Shown here piece after piece: positions 16,597 to 26,260 of a stretch of DNA of 64,000 nucleotides. Where the stretch lies: positions 62,001 through 126,000 of the forward strand of contig NZ_JAIVMF010000002.1 of NCBI RefSeq assembly GCF_020176715.1, written 5' to 3'. Numbering within the stretch: the stretch's first letter is position 1; every line of letters begins with the position of its first letter. This DNA is from Stappia stellulata (lineage in GTDB: Bacteria; Pseudomonadota; Alphaproteobacteria; Rhizobiales; Stappiaceae). A model generated the notes under the pieces. The model did no database searches. It saw only the letters and a list, made by a program, of their open reading frames with translations, and was not told the origin of the DNA. Made by a program: the position numbers and the translations under genes.

Positions 16597-17478
16597 CTAA
16601 AAGATCGCCCCCCGAAGCGGGTTCGACATGCGGCCGCCAGCGGTCAGGTGTTCGCGTATCCCCGATGGTATTTCAGGCGAACCGACACGGTAAATGCTGC
16701 AGCCGGACATTGCCTCTCTGCGGTTCACCGAGCCTCCGATGAACTCCAAGACAATGCGCGACGCCACCGGCTCGTGTCCATCCGCGCCTGAAACGCCCAT
16801 CCGCAAGCCCGACAAGTAGGACACGCGGTTTCGGTAGCTCTGGAACAAAATCGTTTGGGATAGCTCAGAGCCGGTAATCGACTCTTGATCGAACAGGTAG
16901 AAGCGGTCGCCGACATTGGTGACGATCCCCTCGTACTTGTAGACATCGGGCGGGCCGTCCTGACCATCCATCCGCAATCTCTCGATGCGTTTGAAGAAGG
17001 TGTAGGTGTCCGATGGGTAAATGTGGATCAGCGCGCGCAAAATGTGCTGGGGCGTCGAGAACGACAGATAATACTCGTAGTAGTACCCATGGATCTTCGC
17101 GACCTGGCTGCGTTGCTGGGGTGAGAGAGACAGAAGATCGGGAACCGTGCTCAAAACCGGGGGCAAGTCGGATTTCTTGGTCGGACGGAGCGCGATGATC
17201 TTTCGAAACTGATCCGGCGGCAGCAGCAGTTCGAACTCATCGACGCCCAGAAAGTCGCAGATCGTACGTAGGCTCCTGCGGGAAGGATACGCGGCGCCGG
17301 AGAGGTACTTCATGAACTGTTGCCGGTTGATTCCCAGCCTGCGGCACAGCTCGGACACCGACGGATAGTAACCCGCGGCGAATTTCAGATTCATCGGCAG
17401 GAACGAAAACTCATCGTCGGACATGTCGCTGCTTGATCCTTGAATCGCGTCAACAAGCGACATGGTCATATTCGTCAT
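16597..17478 (-). CDS. Cro/C1-type HTH transcriptional regulator
   Basis: A 293-residue product. Residues about 38-82 form the HTH (PSVSELCRRLGINRQQFMKY to LRTICDFLGVDEFELL). The remaining 200 residues form a mixed alpha/beta domain with YYYEYYLSFS and aromatic-rich strands, probably a ligand-sensing or dimerisation domain. It lies 139 nt away from, and divergent to, the HAAT ABC transporter operon and is the obvious local regulator of it. A TTCGTC-N17-GACGAA inverted repeat (17471-17499) covers its own start region and may be the operator. Confidence 0.72.
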   Translation of the reverse strand: MTNMTMSLVDAIQGSSSDMSDDEFSFLPMNLKFAAGYYPSVSELCRRLGINRQQFMKYLSGAAYPSRRSLRTICDFLGVDEFELLLPPDQFRKIIALRPTKKSDLPPVLSTVPDLLSLSPQQRSQVAKIHGYYYEYYLSFSTPQHILRALIHIYPSDTYTFFKRIERLRMDGQDGPPDVYKYEGIVTNVGDRFYLFDQESITGSELSQTILFQSYRNRVSYLSGLRMGVSGADGHEPVASRIVLEFIGGSVNRREAMSGCSIYRVGSPEIPSGIREHLTAGGRMSNPLRGAIF

Positions 17479-17617
17479 GTCGTTGCAATACGCGACGAAC
17501 GGATTCGATACTGGTCCCGTCAGTTCGCGGGCAGTTTAGGCGCGAACTGTCGTCAGCTGCAGACTGTTTGGCCGGGGCAAATCACCTTGGGCATCCAACA
17601 CAACAGATGGAGGTAAC

Positions 17618-18844
17618 ATGTCTATTCTCAGGAAGGCGACGCTTGCCTTGGCCATGGTATCAATCGGCGCCCTTGCAAGCGCGGATATCACTATGGCGCA
17701 GGAACCGATCAAGATCGGCATGACCGTTTCGCAAACCGGTCGTTTTGCTCTGGCCGCGCAATCGGGCGAACGCGGCCTCCAGATTTGGCTGGACGACGTG
17801 AACGCGCGCGGTGGCATCGAAGTCGGCGGCGAGAAGCGTCCGGTCGAATTGGTTGCGCTTGACGATCGTTCGGACAAGGCGCTTGTCCCGCGGGTGTATG
17901 AAACGCTGATCAAGGAAGAAGGGGTCGATATCCTCTTCGGACCCTTCGGATCGACGTTGACCGGTGCCGCCGCAAACACGACAGAGCAGTTCGACAAATT
18001 CCTGATGATCTGGTCCGCGTCCGCCGACAGCATCTATGCCCAGGGGTACCGGAACGTTGTGTCCGGCACGCAGCTTGCCGCATCCCTTCTGGGACTGCCG
18101 ACCATCAAGGCGATGCACGCCAATGGTGTGAAGTCCGTGGCCATTGCTTATCTGGACGAACCTTTCCCGGCGGGCATCGCCAAGGGTCAGCAGGCATGGG
18201 CTGAAGCGAATGGCATTGAGGTGACCATGGTGGAGAGCTTCTCGACCGGCACCAAGGACTACTCGATCCTGATCCAGAAGGCGCTGGCCTCCGGCGCGCA
18301 GGCGTTCATTCCGACGTCCTACGAGGGCGATCAGATGATTATCGCCCGCCAGTTGCGCGAGCTGGATGCGAACTTCGACGCTGTCGGTATGTTCTATGGC
18401 GCGCAGCCGCAGTTCCTCGAAATCGGTGAGGATGCGGAGTTCCTTTTCTCGCAAACGCTGATCAATCCCAAGGTCAACTGGGACGTTACCGCAGGCCTGA
18501 CACGTGCCGAGATGATGGAGCGGTATGAGGCGCTCTTCCCCGATGCGGCTTATGAGCCGGACTTCCAGACGGCCTTGGCTTACGGTGCGGGCGTCGTTTT
18601 GGAGGAAGTCATCAAGGCGGCCGACTCCACCGACCCGGCAGAGATGAAACAGGCTGCCATCGACCTGTCGGGCAACCTGACCGTGATGACCGGTCCCTAC
18701 GCGATCGAGGAAACGGGCAAGCAGGTGTCCATGGAGTTCGTTGTCATGCAGAACCAAGGCGAGGGAAACCTAGAGGTGATTTTTCCGCCTGCGGTCGCCA
18801 CTGCGGACCCCGTCTTCCCGGCGCCGGCCTATAGCGACCGGTGA
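17618..18844 (+). CDS. periplasmic binding protein of a branched-chain-amino-acid-type ABC transporter
   Basis: A 408-residue protein with a signal peptide (residues 1-27, cut near MAQ-EPIKIGM). The mature part begins with the family pattern PIKIGMTVSQTGRFALAAQS and contains DDRSDKALVPRVYETLIKEE and ILFGPFGSTLTGAA, typical of type I periplasmic binding folds (Peripla_BP_6, LivK-like). It should capture the substrate for the two permeases and two ATPases encoded next. The amidase in the same operon suggests an amide or amino-acid-like ligand. The start follows GGAGG by 6 nt. Confidence 0.9.
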   Translation: MSILRKATLALAMVSIGALASADITMAQEPIKIGMTVSQTGRFALAAQSGERGLQIWLDDVNARGGIEVGGEKRPVELVALDDRSDKALVPRVYETLIKEEGVDILFGPFGSTLTGAAANTTEQFDKFLMIWSASADSIYAQGYRNVVSGTQLAASLLGLPTIKAMHANGVKSVAIAYLDEPFPAGIAKGQQAWAEANGIEVTMVESFSTGTKDYSILIQKALASGAQAFIPTSYEGDQMIIARQLRELDANFDAVGMFYGAQPQFLEIGEDAEFLFSQTLINPKVNWDVTAGLTRAEMMERYEALFPDAAYEPDFQTALAYGAGVVLEEVIKAADSTDPAEMKQAAIDLSGNLTVMTGPYAIEETGKQVSMEFVVMQNQGEGNLEVIFPPAVATADPVFPAPAYSDR

Positions 18845-18861
18845 CCGGCGGCATCCCATGA

Positions 18862-18884
18862 GGCCGCCGCGCAACGCGGCGGCC
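18862..18884 (+). other. stable stem-loop between binding-protein and permease genes
   Basis: A perfect 10-bp GC stem (GGCCGCCGCG / CGCGGCGGCC) with loop CAA, 17 nt after the binding-protein stop and with no T run. Hairpins at this place in ABC operons usually protect the upstream mRNA and lower downstream expression, so that the binding protein is made in excess. Confidence 0.6.
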
Positions 18885-18937
18885 ACTTGGACATTTCTGA
18901 CCTTTCCTCAATCTCATGGATGCAGGGCAAGCGCTCA

Positions 18938-19939
18938 ATGGCTGATCTTTCCCAAACGGCCCCCACCGCGACAGGCGCGCTGGGGCGAGGCAGTGACATC
19001 AAACGACAGCGCCGGATCCGACGCGCGATCTGGTACGCGTTGATCCTGGCCATTGTCATTTGGTGCGCGATGGTGCCCGTCCGTGACGGCAACCTGTCGA
19101 TCTACTTCGCCTTCATGCTGGGGGCGACGATGGCGACGGGACTGAACTTCGTTGCGGGTTTCACAGGGTATATGCCCTTCGGCTACGTCGCCTTCTACGG
19201 CCTGGGCTCCTATGTCACCGGGATCGCCGTGAAACTCTTGGGCATTCCGGTCTATCTGGCAGTGCCGATGGGCGGTTGTGCGGGCATCCTCCTGGCGCTG
19301 GCGTTCGCGCCCACGCTTCGGCTGTCGGGGATATACTTCGCGATCGTGAGCCTGTCGCTGGCAATTATCTTGCAGCGCAGCATCGCATTGATGCCAGAAG
19401 AGATCACCGGCGGCAGCCTCGGCATGAACATCGGCGTGCTCACAGATCGCATCCAGGGCTACTACGCGATGCTGGTCGTCCTGGTCATGGCGCTTTTGAC
19501 CGCATCCTGGCTGGCCGAGTCCCGTTTGGGACGATCGCTCAAGGCAATCCGCGAAGATGCCGAGGCCGCGGACGCCATGGGCGTGAACGTGGTGCGCTCG
19601 CGACTATACGCGTGGCTGGTGTCTGCATTCTTCGCCTCGCTTGTCGGCGGAGTGCAGGCTTGGTTTACCGGAGCCTTCGACACATTCACGGCGTTCGATG
19701 TGCTGGTTACGGCCAAGGCGATCATCTACGCCATGGCGGGCGGCCTGGGCACGGTGATCGGCCCTGTCGTGGGCACGGTTGTGCTGGTCTGGGCGGACGA
19801 GCTCGTCTGGCGCGCCTTCCCCGAGCTCAACAGCTTCCTGTTGGGACTGGTGATCGCACTTCTCATTCTCTTTGCGCCGCGCGGAATCATCGGCACGCTG
19901 ATCCGCCGCTATCCGCGCCTGCGCAACTACTTCATGTGA
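18938..19939 (+). CDS. HAAT ABC transporter permease (LivM type)
   Basis: About 333 residues, with eight or more hydrophobic helices from residue 30 on. It carries the family signatures FVAGFTGYMPFGYVAFYGLG and LRLSGIYFAIVSLSLAIILQ and the cytoplasmic coupling loop LGRSLKAIREDAEAADAMGV. It forms the translocation channel with the next gene's product. The start is uncertain: in-frame starts exist at 18887 (TTG), 18920 and 18938. The last is preferred because an AGGG precedes it at a fair distance. Confidence 0.88.
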   Translation: MADLSQTAPTATGALGRGSDIKRQRRIRRAIWYALILAIVIWCAMVPVRDGNLSIYFAFMLGATMATGLNFVAGFTGYMPFGYVAFYGLGSYVTGIAVKLLGIPVYLAVPMGGCAGILLALAFAPTLRLSGIYFAIVSLSLAIILQRSIALMPEEITGGSLGMNIGVLTDRIQGYYAMLVVLVMALLTASWLAESRLGRSLKAIREDAEAADAMGVNVVRSRLYAWLVSAFFASLVGGVQAWFTGAFDTFTAFDVLVTAKAIIYAMAGGLGTVIGPVVGTVVLVWADELVWRAFPELNSFLLGLVIALLILFAPRGIIGTLIRRYPRLRNYFM

Positions 19940-19946
19940 GGACACC

Positions 19947-20867
19947 ATGAGCTCTATCCTTCTCTACAATGCGCTCATCGGCGGTCTGGTGTTCGGCGCG
20001 ATCTACGCACTGATCGGAGCAAGCCTGAACGTAATGATGGGCGTCCTGCGCGTTGTGAATTTCGCCCACGGTGAATTTGTCCTCATCGGGTCGTTCCTGG
20101 CCTACTCGGTGTTCAGTCTGACCGGACTGAACCCGCTCGCTGCGTTGCCGGTGGTGGCGATCGCGATGTTCTTCGGTGGCGTTGCGGCTTACTACCTGCT
20201 GATTCCGCGCCTGCGATACTCAGACGACGCCGAGACATCGAGCTTTCTTTTGATGTTCGGTGTGTCGCTGATGCTGGTTTCTTCGATCACCTGGATTTAC
20301 GGCGCCGATATCCGTCCGGTGAACTTCAGTTTTGATCCGGTGAATATCGCGCTGCTCACGGTGGAGGACGCCTATGGCAAGGGCCGCGACGGCAAAGTTC
20401 TCGTGCCCACCGCACGTCTGGTGGCGCTGGTGATCAACCTGGCGATCATCGCCGCGATGACCTGGTTCATATACCGAACGCTTCCCGGCAAGGCGCTGCG
20501 CGGTGCGATCATGAACCGGGATGCCATCCAGGTGGTGGGCATCGACATTGATCGTCTTTCGGCGAACGCGTTCGGGTTGGCCGCAGCCCTTGCTGGTGTC
20601 ACCGGCGTGATCCTTACCTTGGTCATCCCCTCGGTCGACCCCAACGGCGGCGCTCCGCTGACGCTCTTTGCGTTCATCGTGATCGTGCTGGGCGGCCTTG
20701 GCCACCCGATCGGTGCGCTGCTCGCCGGGATGCTGTTTGGCATGGTCGAGCAGTTCTCGAATGTCCTTCTACCGCAGTCGGCCGCCCAGATGGTCGGCTT
20801 CGTGATGCTGGTGGCCGTGGTCATGTTCAAACCCGAAGGCCTCTTCGGACGGAAGGTGATGCGATGA
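19947..20867 (+). CDS. HAAT ABC transporter permease (LivH type)
   Basis: A 306-residue integral membrane protein. The N-terminus (LVFGAIYALIGASLNVMMGV, VVNFAHGEFVLIGSF) is diagnostic for LivH permeases, and the C-terminal IVIVLGGLGHPIGALLAGML is the conserved EAA-like end. It starts 7 nt after the LivM-type stop and overlaps the following ATPase start by 4 nt. Confidence 0.92.
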   Translation: MSSILLYNALIGGLVFGAIYALIGASLNVMMGVLRVVNFAHGEFVLIGSFLAYSVFSLTGLNPLAALPVVAIAMFFGGVAAYYLLIPRLRYSDDAETSSFLLMFGVSLMLVSSITWIYGADIRPVNFSFDPVNIALLTVEDAYGKGRDGKVLVPTARLVALVINLAIIAAMTWFIYRTLPGKALRGAIMNRDAIQVVGIDIDRLSANAFGLAAALAGVTGVILTLVIPSVDPNGGAPLTLFAFIVIVLGGLGHPIGALLAGMLFGMVEQFSNVLLPQSAAQMVGFVMLVAVVMFKPEGLFGRKVMR

Positions 20868-21589
20868 GCTGGACAAGTGACCCAATTCTCGTGGTCGATG
20901 GCCTTGTGAAACGCTTCGGCGGCAACGTGGCGGTGAACCAGGCCACGTTGGAGGTCGGACGCGGGACCATCGTCGGGCTGATCGGCATCAACGGTGCCGG
21001 CAAATCGACGTTGATGAACTGCATTGCAGGCATGTACAGGGCCGACGAGGGGCGTGTGGAGTTCGATGGTCAAAACCTTATCGGACTCACGCCGCACGAG
21101 ATTGCTGCGGCCGGCATCGGACGAACCTTCCAGGTTCCCCGGACCTTCGAGCGACTGACGCTGATCGACAATCTGATGATCCCCATGTTGAACCGGCCGG
21201 AGTCGGAAGACGAACTGATCGCCCTCGCCGAGGCGGGGTTGGCGGAAGTCAACCTTCACGACTTGAAGATGAACAACGGCGAGGAACTTTCGGGCGGCCA
21301 GCAAAAGCTGTTGGAGCTGGCCCGCGTCATGATGCTGGAGCCGAAGCTGATCCTGTTGGATGAACCCTTTGCCGGCGTGAACCCCACGCTTTGCACCCTG
21401 ATTACCGACAAGATCCTGCAAATGAAAGAAGCGGGTATCAGCTTTCTTCTGGTGAGCCACGACCTGACTTCCATCTATCGCCTGTCCGATCACATCTATG
21501 TCCTCAATCAGGGCGAAGTGATCTGCGAAGGCGGTGTCGACGACATCCGCGACGACCCCAAGGTGGTCGAAGCCTATTTGGGAGGTTAG
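20864..21589 (+). CDS. HAAT ABC transporter ATPase (LivG type)
   Basis: A 241-residue ATPase with Walker A GINGAGKSTLM (about residues 42-52), signature LSGGQQKLLELARVM, Walker B LILLDEPFAGV and a H-loop LVSHDLTS. The insertion IGRTFQVPRTFERLTLIDNL is characteristic of LivG rather than LivF. It pairs with the next ATPase to power the importer. Confidence 0.93.
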   Translation: MSWTSDPILVVDGLVKRFGGNVAVNQATLEVGRGTIVGLIGINGAGKSTLMNCIAGMYRADEGRVEFDGQNLIGLTPHEIAAAGIGRTFQVPRTFERLTLIDNLMIPMLNRPESEDELIALAEAGLAEVNLHDLKMNNGEELSGGQQKLLELARVMMLEPKLILLDEPFAGVNPTLCTLITDKILQMKEAGISFLLVSHDLTSIYRLSDHIYVLNQGEVICEGGVDDIRDDPKVVEAYLGG

Positions 21590-21592
21590 GCC

Positions 21593-22357
21593 ATGAACGC
21601 CACTGTCCGGAGACTTGACGGCCCCGTGCCATTGGAACTGAAAGACGTCTACGCCGCCTATCATGGCGATATTTCCGTCCTGAACGGACTGAATATCAAA
21701 GTTCGCGAGGGGATTGTCACCGGGATTATCGGCCCTAACGGCGCAGGCAAATCGACAGCCTTGAAAACGTTCTACGGCTTCTTGAAGGTTTCTCGAGGCG
21801 AAGTTCGTCACAACGGTCAGCGCATCAACGGGACCAAACCTTCCGATATGGTGGGGCGCGGGGTCAGTTTCGTTCCGCAGAACCGGAGCCTGTTCAACGA
21901 TCTCACGGTCGAGGACAATCTGCGTCTGGGCTGTTGGGGGATCCGGAGCGACAAGGCACGCATTCAAGAAGCGCTTGAGCGGTCCTACGAAATGTTCCCT
22001 ATCCTCAAGGACAAGCGACACGATTCCGCCGGTTCCATGTCGGGCGGTCAGCAACGCTTTCTGGAGCTCGCCCGCGCGCTGGTGATCGATCCCGATATCA
22101 TCATGCTGGACGAACCCACCGCCATGCTGGCGCCAAAGGTAAGCCGGGAATTGTACGACTTTATCTCGGGCCTGCCGGAAAAAGGCGTCACCGTCGTTCT
22201 GGTCGATCAGAACGTCCGTCAGTGCGCGGCGGTTTCGGATTACCTCTACGTTCTTGATTTGGGCGCAAACCGCGCCGAAGGCGCCAGCGCCGATTTCGGC
22301 GATGACGAGGGCTTGAAGGCGATGATCCAGGAATGGCTGGACTATCAGATCGACTGA
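21593..22357 (+). CDS. HAAT ABC transporter ATPase (LivF type)
   Basis: A 254-residue ATPase with Walker A GPNGAGKSTAL, the LivF-type VSFVPQNRSLFNDLTVEDNL Q-loop, signature MSGGQQRFLELARAL and Walker B IIMLDEPTAML. The usual H-loop His is replaced: the sequence reads VVLVDQNVRQ, a Gln-Asn variant common in LivF proteins. It starts 3 nt after the LivG stop. Confidence 0.93.
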   Translation: MNATVRRLDGPVPLELKDVYAAYHGDISVLNGLNIKVREGIVTGIIGPNGAGKSTALKTFYGFLKVSRGEVRHNGQRINGTKPSDMVGRGVSFVPQNRSLFNDLTVEDNLRLGCWGIRSDKARIQEALERSYEMFPILKDKRHDSAGSMSGGQQRFLELARALVIDPDIIMLDEPTAMLAPKVSRELYDFISGLPEKGVTVVLVDQNVRQCAAVSDYLYVLDLGANRAEGASADFGDDEGLKAMIQEWLDYQID

Positions 22358-22381
22358 TGCGTTGAGAGACGGAAGATTGAC

Positions 22382-23683
22382 ATGGTACTCGAAGTAGCAC
22401 CCCAATCAGAAACTGGACCGAGCGCGCGCGAACGGGTCGACGCATGTATCGCTTTGATTAATGATTGCAACTCGAAGCTGAACGCCGTCTCGACCGTGTT
22501 TGCCGAGGCCGCGAGACAAAGGGCCGACGCGCTGGATCGGGACGCTCGCGAGGGGAAGCCGCTTGGCGCTCTGCATGGCGTTCCGGTCCTGATCAAGGAC
22601 CTGGTCGACATCGTCGGCCACCCCACGGGGTTCGGCTCCTTGTGTTATGCGAGCGGACCGGCCGCGCGCAACGCCCCGCTCATCGACCGACTGGAAGCGG
22701 CAGGCGCCATTATTCTTGGCACGACCAACATGGTCGAGTTCGCGGTGGGCAGTTGGGGGACGAACGCGGTTCAGGGCTCGCCGTGGAATCCGGCGGACAA
22801 GGAGAACCATCGTATCACGGGCGGATCGAGCAGCGGTTCGGCCGTCGCGGTCGCGGCGGGCTTCGCGCCCGTTGCCTTTGGAAGCGATACGGGCGGCTCC
22901 ATTCGGATCCCCGCAACCCTGTGTGGGGTGGTGGGCTACAAACCGAGTTACGGCCTCATTCCCTTGCAGGGCGTCGCGGCGACCGGCCCCAGCTTCGACA
23001 CGCTGGGCCCGCTGGCACGTTCGATCGCCGATGCCAAGCGCGCCGCCGAAGCCGCGGCAGGCGTTCGTTTCGAACACCCCGCCGTCGCTCTAGACGGTCT
23101 TTGCATGATCCGCGTGTCCGAGGCGGATCTGGCGCCGATCGAACCTGCCGTACTCGAGGGATATCGACGGGTGCTCGCGCAACTCTGCGAGGCGGGCGTG
23201 ACCTTTAAGGAAGTCAAGCTGCCGATGTCATTCGTCGAGTTCCAGCAGTTGAACGGCGATATCGTCGCCTTCGAAGCGTATCGTCAGCTCAGGGCCCTCG
23301 TGGACGACCACGCGGCCGAATTGGACCAGTTCGTGCGGCAGCGGGTGCAATATGGCGCCACGATCAGCGAGGCAACATATCGTCAAAGGTTGATCGAGTT
23401 GCAGGCGATGCGGCAAGAGAGTCTCGGTTTGTTTGAAGGTGTCGACGCTCTGCTCTTGCCGGGCACGCCGATGGTGGCGCCGACCGTTGATCGCGTGGAT
23501 GAAAGCAAAGTCCCGATGTCGCGCTACACGCGTTTGGGCAATTGCCTGAACTTCTGCGCCATCGCGTTGCCGGTGCCGACGCAGTCTCTGCCGATCGGGA
23601 TCCAACTCGCGTTGCCGCACGGACAAGACCCAAAGCTTCTGGCGATTGCAGATGAAGTCGAAAAATTATTGAACAGGTCATGA
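22382..23683 (+). CDS. amidase-signature hydrolase
   Basis: A 433-residue amidase of the GatA/AS family. The catalytic triad is visible: Lys in VPVLIKDLVDIVG, the cis-Ser in GGSSSGSA and the nucleophile Ser in GSDTGGSIRIPA. It hydrolyses a carboxamide to an acid and ammonia. It lies 24 nt after the transporter ATPase, so the imported compound is probably its substrate. There is no GatC partner, so tRNA-dependent transamidation is unlikely. Confidence 0.9.
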   Translation: MVLEVAPQSETGPSARERVDACIALINDCNSKLNAVSTVFAEAARQRADALDRDAREGKPLGALHGVPVLIKDLVDIVGHPTGFGSLCYASGPAARNAPLIDRLEAAGAIILGTTNMVEFAVGSWGTNAVQGSPWNPADKENHRITGGSSSGSAVAVAAGFAPVAFGSDTGGSIRIPATLCGVVGYKPSYGLIPLQGVAATGPSFDTLGPLARSIADAKRAAEAAAGVRFEHPAVALDGLCMIRVSEADLAPIEPAVLEGYRRVLAQLCEAGVTFKEVKLPMSFVEFQQLNGDIVAFEAYRQLRALVDDHAAELDQFVRQRVQYGATISEATYRQRLIELQAMRQESLGLFEGVDALLLPGTPMVAPTVDRVDESKVPMSRYTRLGNCLNFCAIALPVPTQSLPIGIQLALPHGQDPKLLAIADEVEKLLNRS

Positions 23684-23811
23684 ATGCAGGTTGTTCTGAT
23701 CGGGGCGAACTGAACGAGTACAGTCACTAGGTTCAACAACCTTTGATAGCATTGATTTGATGTAGCTAATCAGATTCAAATTGCGAAATCAGTGATTTGG
23801 AGGCATCGATT

Positions 23812-23943
23812 GGACACCTGTTTTGGCTGTCGGATAGACAATGGGCCGTGATTGAGCCGATCTTACCGAGGAACGGCGGTGGCGATCGCAGGGTGATCCC
23901 TGGCATCATCCATGTTCTTAGGGCCGGCGGTGCGTCCGCCTGA
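23812..23943 (+). pseudogene. IS5-family transposase N-terminal remnant
   Basis: The plus strand reads LFWLSDRQWAVIEPILPRNG and DRRVIPGIIHVLRAGGAS before a stop. This matches the N-terminus of IS5/IS427-group transposases (WL-D-QW--IEP-LP ... DDRRVISGIIHVLR-G). Nothing of the DDE core remains. It marks an old insertion between the amidase and acetamidase genes. Confidence 0.7.
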
Positions 23944-24018
23944 TGATGACGCTGAAGACCATAGGATCGGGGTGCACTGTGCCAATTTGCGCACCCCAAC
24001 AGAACAAGGAATGCCGGT

Positions 24019-24942
24019 ATGATGGTCGATGCGGGACCCGACACTTGCCATTGGGGGTATTTTGACGCCACGCGAAAACCTGTCGCTACGGTGCCAAGCG
24101 GAGCGGAGGTGACGATCAATACGGTGTCCGGCGGACCTGAAGTACTTCCCGGTGATGGCTTTCATGTCCCGCCCGAACTGCGCGCAATTCATGCCGCGGG
24201 CGCGCCGTCTGTCCCGGGCCATCTTTTGACAGGGCCAGTGGCCGTCGAAAGTGCCAAAGCCGGCGATGTGCTTCAGATTGATATTCTTGATGTGAAGCTT
24301 CGGCAGGACTGGGGCTATACGTATGTGAGGCCTTTAGCTGGAACACTGCCACTGGACTTTCCAGAGCGACACATGATGATCCTGCCTTTGGATCCAGAGG
24401 CGGGCGAGGCGACGCTGCCGTGGGGAAAGACACTGCCTCTTGCGCCATTTTTCGGTGTGATGGCGGTGGCGCCGCCTTTGTCTTGGGGACGGATTTCAAC
24501 GATCGAACCGCGCGTGCATGGCGGCAATCTTGACAATAAGGAACTTGTCGCGGGGACGACGCTGTATCTGCCGGTCTTCAATGACGGCGCGCTTTTCTCA
24601 TGCGGCGACGGGCATGGCGCACAGGGCGATGGCGAGGTCTGCGTGACTGCCGTCGAGACGGCGTTGCAAGGCCGGTTCCGCCTGACGGTGCGCCGGGATC
24701 TGGACATCACTTACCCCGAGGCTGAAACACCCACCCATCTGATCACCATGGGCATGCATGCCGATCTGGATACCTGTGTCGAAATCGCAGTGCGCCGTAT
24801 GATTGACGTCGTTTCCAAACGCGCAGCGATTGGCGCGGCAGAGGCCTACATGCTGTGTTCGCTGGCCGGAAACCTTCGCGTGACACAGACGGTGAACCGC
24901 GAAAAAGGGGTGCATATGATGATGGAAAAAGCGTTGCTCTGA
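24019..24942 (+). CDS. acetamidase/formamidase family hydrolase
   Basis: A 307-residue protein of the FmdA/AmdA family. It opens with a H-W-G-Y-F-D strand, then PVATVPSGAEVTINTVSGG, and has LLTGPVAVESAKAGDVLQID, PRVHGGNLDNKELVAGTTLY and GDGHGAQGDGEVCVTAVE, which supply the His and Asp ligands of the zinc site. It hydrolyses short amides. It may share a unit with the oxidoreductase downstream, though 325 nt separate them. The substrate is not predictable from sequence. Confidence 0.88.
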   Translation: MMVDAGPDTCHWGYFDATRKPVATVPSGAEVTINTVSGGPEVLPGDGFHVPPELRAIHAAGAPSVPGHLLTGPVAVESAKAGDVLQIDILDVKLRQDWGYTYVRPLAGTLPLDFPERHMMILPLDPEAGEATLPWGKTLPLAPFFGVMAVAPPLSWGRISTIEPRVHGGNLDNKELVAGTTLYLPVFNDGALFSCGDGHGAQGDGEVCVTAVETALQGRFRLTVRRDLDITYPEAETPTHLITMGMHADLDTCVEIAVRRMIDVVSKRAAIGAAEAYMLCSLAGNLRVTQTVNREKGVHMMMEKALL

Positions 24943-25267
24943 CCTGTGATCTCAGGTCGGTGCCGGCAAAGCGCCGGCGGACTGCAAGGTCGCGCGGTGG
25001 CGGTCCGGGGGACACCAAGGCCAAGCGCTTCGACACCGGAAGCCGCCGTTCGTGTTCCGTCAGACAGCGTCATGGCAACAGACGGGGGCGTCAACGAGGC
25101 CTAGTCATTTTTGCGCGCAGGCCCACTGATCGGCATCGCATCAGAGGCTGCACTTGGCTGCGGCGATTTGCGAACAAGTTGCCCGGATAGCAAGTCTTCA
25201 CGGGCGAAACCCATGGGACACTTCATCGAATATTATTTCAAAAATCAGCAAATAGAGGCGACAGCGC
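24943..25267. other. 325-nt gap with one short hairpin
   Basis: No gene is seen. A stem GCCGGC-AAAGC-GCCGGC (24962-24978) lies 19 nt after the acetamidase stop and could end its transcript, though no T run follows. An AT-rich patch just before 25268 probably carries the next gene's promoter. Confidence 0.4.
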
Positions 25268-26230
25268 ATGGCGACTAAAACCGCGATCATCGGATTGGGC
25301 ATCATGGGGCAACGCATGCTGGAGCACATGCGGGTGCATGAGGAATATGCACCCGATATCCTGTGGGATCCGAACCCAAAGGCTTGCGCGGCCGCATTGG
25401 CCCTCGCGCCCGAGGCATCGGTCGCGCCAAGCGCGGACGACGCGATCGAGGCCGCGGATCTTGTCTATCTTGCGTGTCCGCCCCAACCGCGCAAAACCTA
25501 TGCGTTGAAAGCCGCCGCCGGGGGGAAGGCGTTGTTTCTTGAAAAACCGCTCGGCGTCAATGTCGCGGCAAGCGAAACCCTCGTGGCGGGGCTGGACCGG
25601 CTTGGTGTTCCGGCCGCGGTCAATTTCACCCAAGCTGCCGGTTCCGCCTTGGCACAAGTGTCCGAGGCCGCACAGTCCGGCGCCATGGGAGACGTCGTCG
25701 GCGTGGATATCGTCGTGACCTATCCTGCATGGCCGCGGGCCTGGCAAAAGGCTGCGGACTGGCTGCGGTTTCGCGCCGAGGGCGGGATGACGCGCGAGGT
25801 CCTGTCGCATTTCCTGTTCTTCTCCGAACGCGTCGTCGGGCCATTGACCCTTATGTGGGCGAAGCCGTCCTATCCCGCCGATCCGTCGCTCTGTGAAACC
25901 CATATGCAGGCCCGGCTCGAGGCCGCTGCGGGCGTTCCCGTCACCGTGATGGCCAGCGTCGGCGGAGCTCAGCCGGATCGGCAGGAGGTCACCGTCAAGG
26001 GCGCGCGCGCCAGCTACCGGATCAGCGAGTTCAGCATCCTGACGCGCTCCGACGGCGGCCCCTTCGCGCCGCTGGAGCCTGCGCCCTCCGACACCCGCGC
26101 GGCGAGCCTCAAGGCGCAACTCGACGCCCTGGCGCTGTGCCTGAAGGGCCAGCCGCACCCACTCGCCACACCGCAAGAGGCGCTCAGCGTACAGCGCCTC
26201 ATCGAGGCGATGCTGGTCGGCAAGGCCTGA
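25268..26230 (+). CDS. Gfo/Idh/MocA-type NAD(P)-binding oxidoreductase
   Basis: A 320-residue protein. The N-terminus TAIIGLGIMGQRMLEHM is a Rossmann G-x-G-x-x-G; ALFLEKPLGVNVAASETL holds the E-K-P-L motif with the catalytic Lys of this family; the C-terminal part is the alpha/beta substrate domain. Members oxidise or reduce sugars, inositols and related carbonyl compounds. It is convergent with the next amidase (30 nt between stops). Confidence 0.82.
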   Translation: MATKTAIIGLGIMGQRMLEHMRVHEEYAPDILWDPNPKACAAALALAPEASVAPSADDAIEAADLVYLACPPQPRKTYALKAAAGGKALFLEKPLGVNVAASETLVAGLDRLGVPAAVNFTQAAGSALAQVSEAAQSGAMGDVVGVDIVVTYPAWPRAWQKAADWLRFRAEGGMTREVLSHFLFFSERVVGPLTLMWAKPSYPADPSLCETHMQARLEAAAGVPVTVMASVGGAQPDRQEVTVKGARASYRISEFSILTRSDGGPFAPLEPAPSDTRAASLKAQLDALALCLKGQPHPLATPQEALSVQRLIEAMLVGKA

Positions 26231-26260
26231 TATCGGCGGCGGCGGACCGCGTTCCCCGTC

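Noticed and set aside
20372-22405. Open frame of 677 codons on the minus strand across the HAAT transporter genes
   Set aside because: It is antisense to three clear ABC-transporter genes, is rich in His, Arg and Gln with no domain, and arises from GC-rich codon bias.
22382-23683. Amidase as GatA of the tRNA amidotransferase
   Set aside because: No gatB or gatC neighbours, and it lies in a transporter operon.
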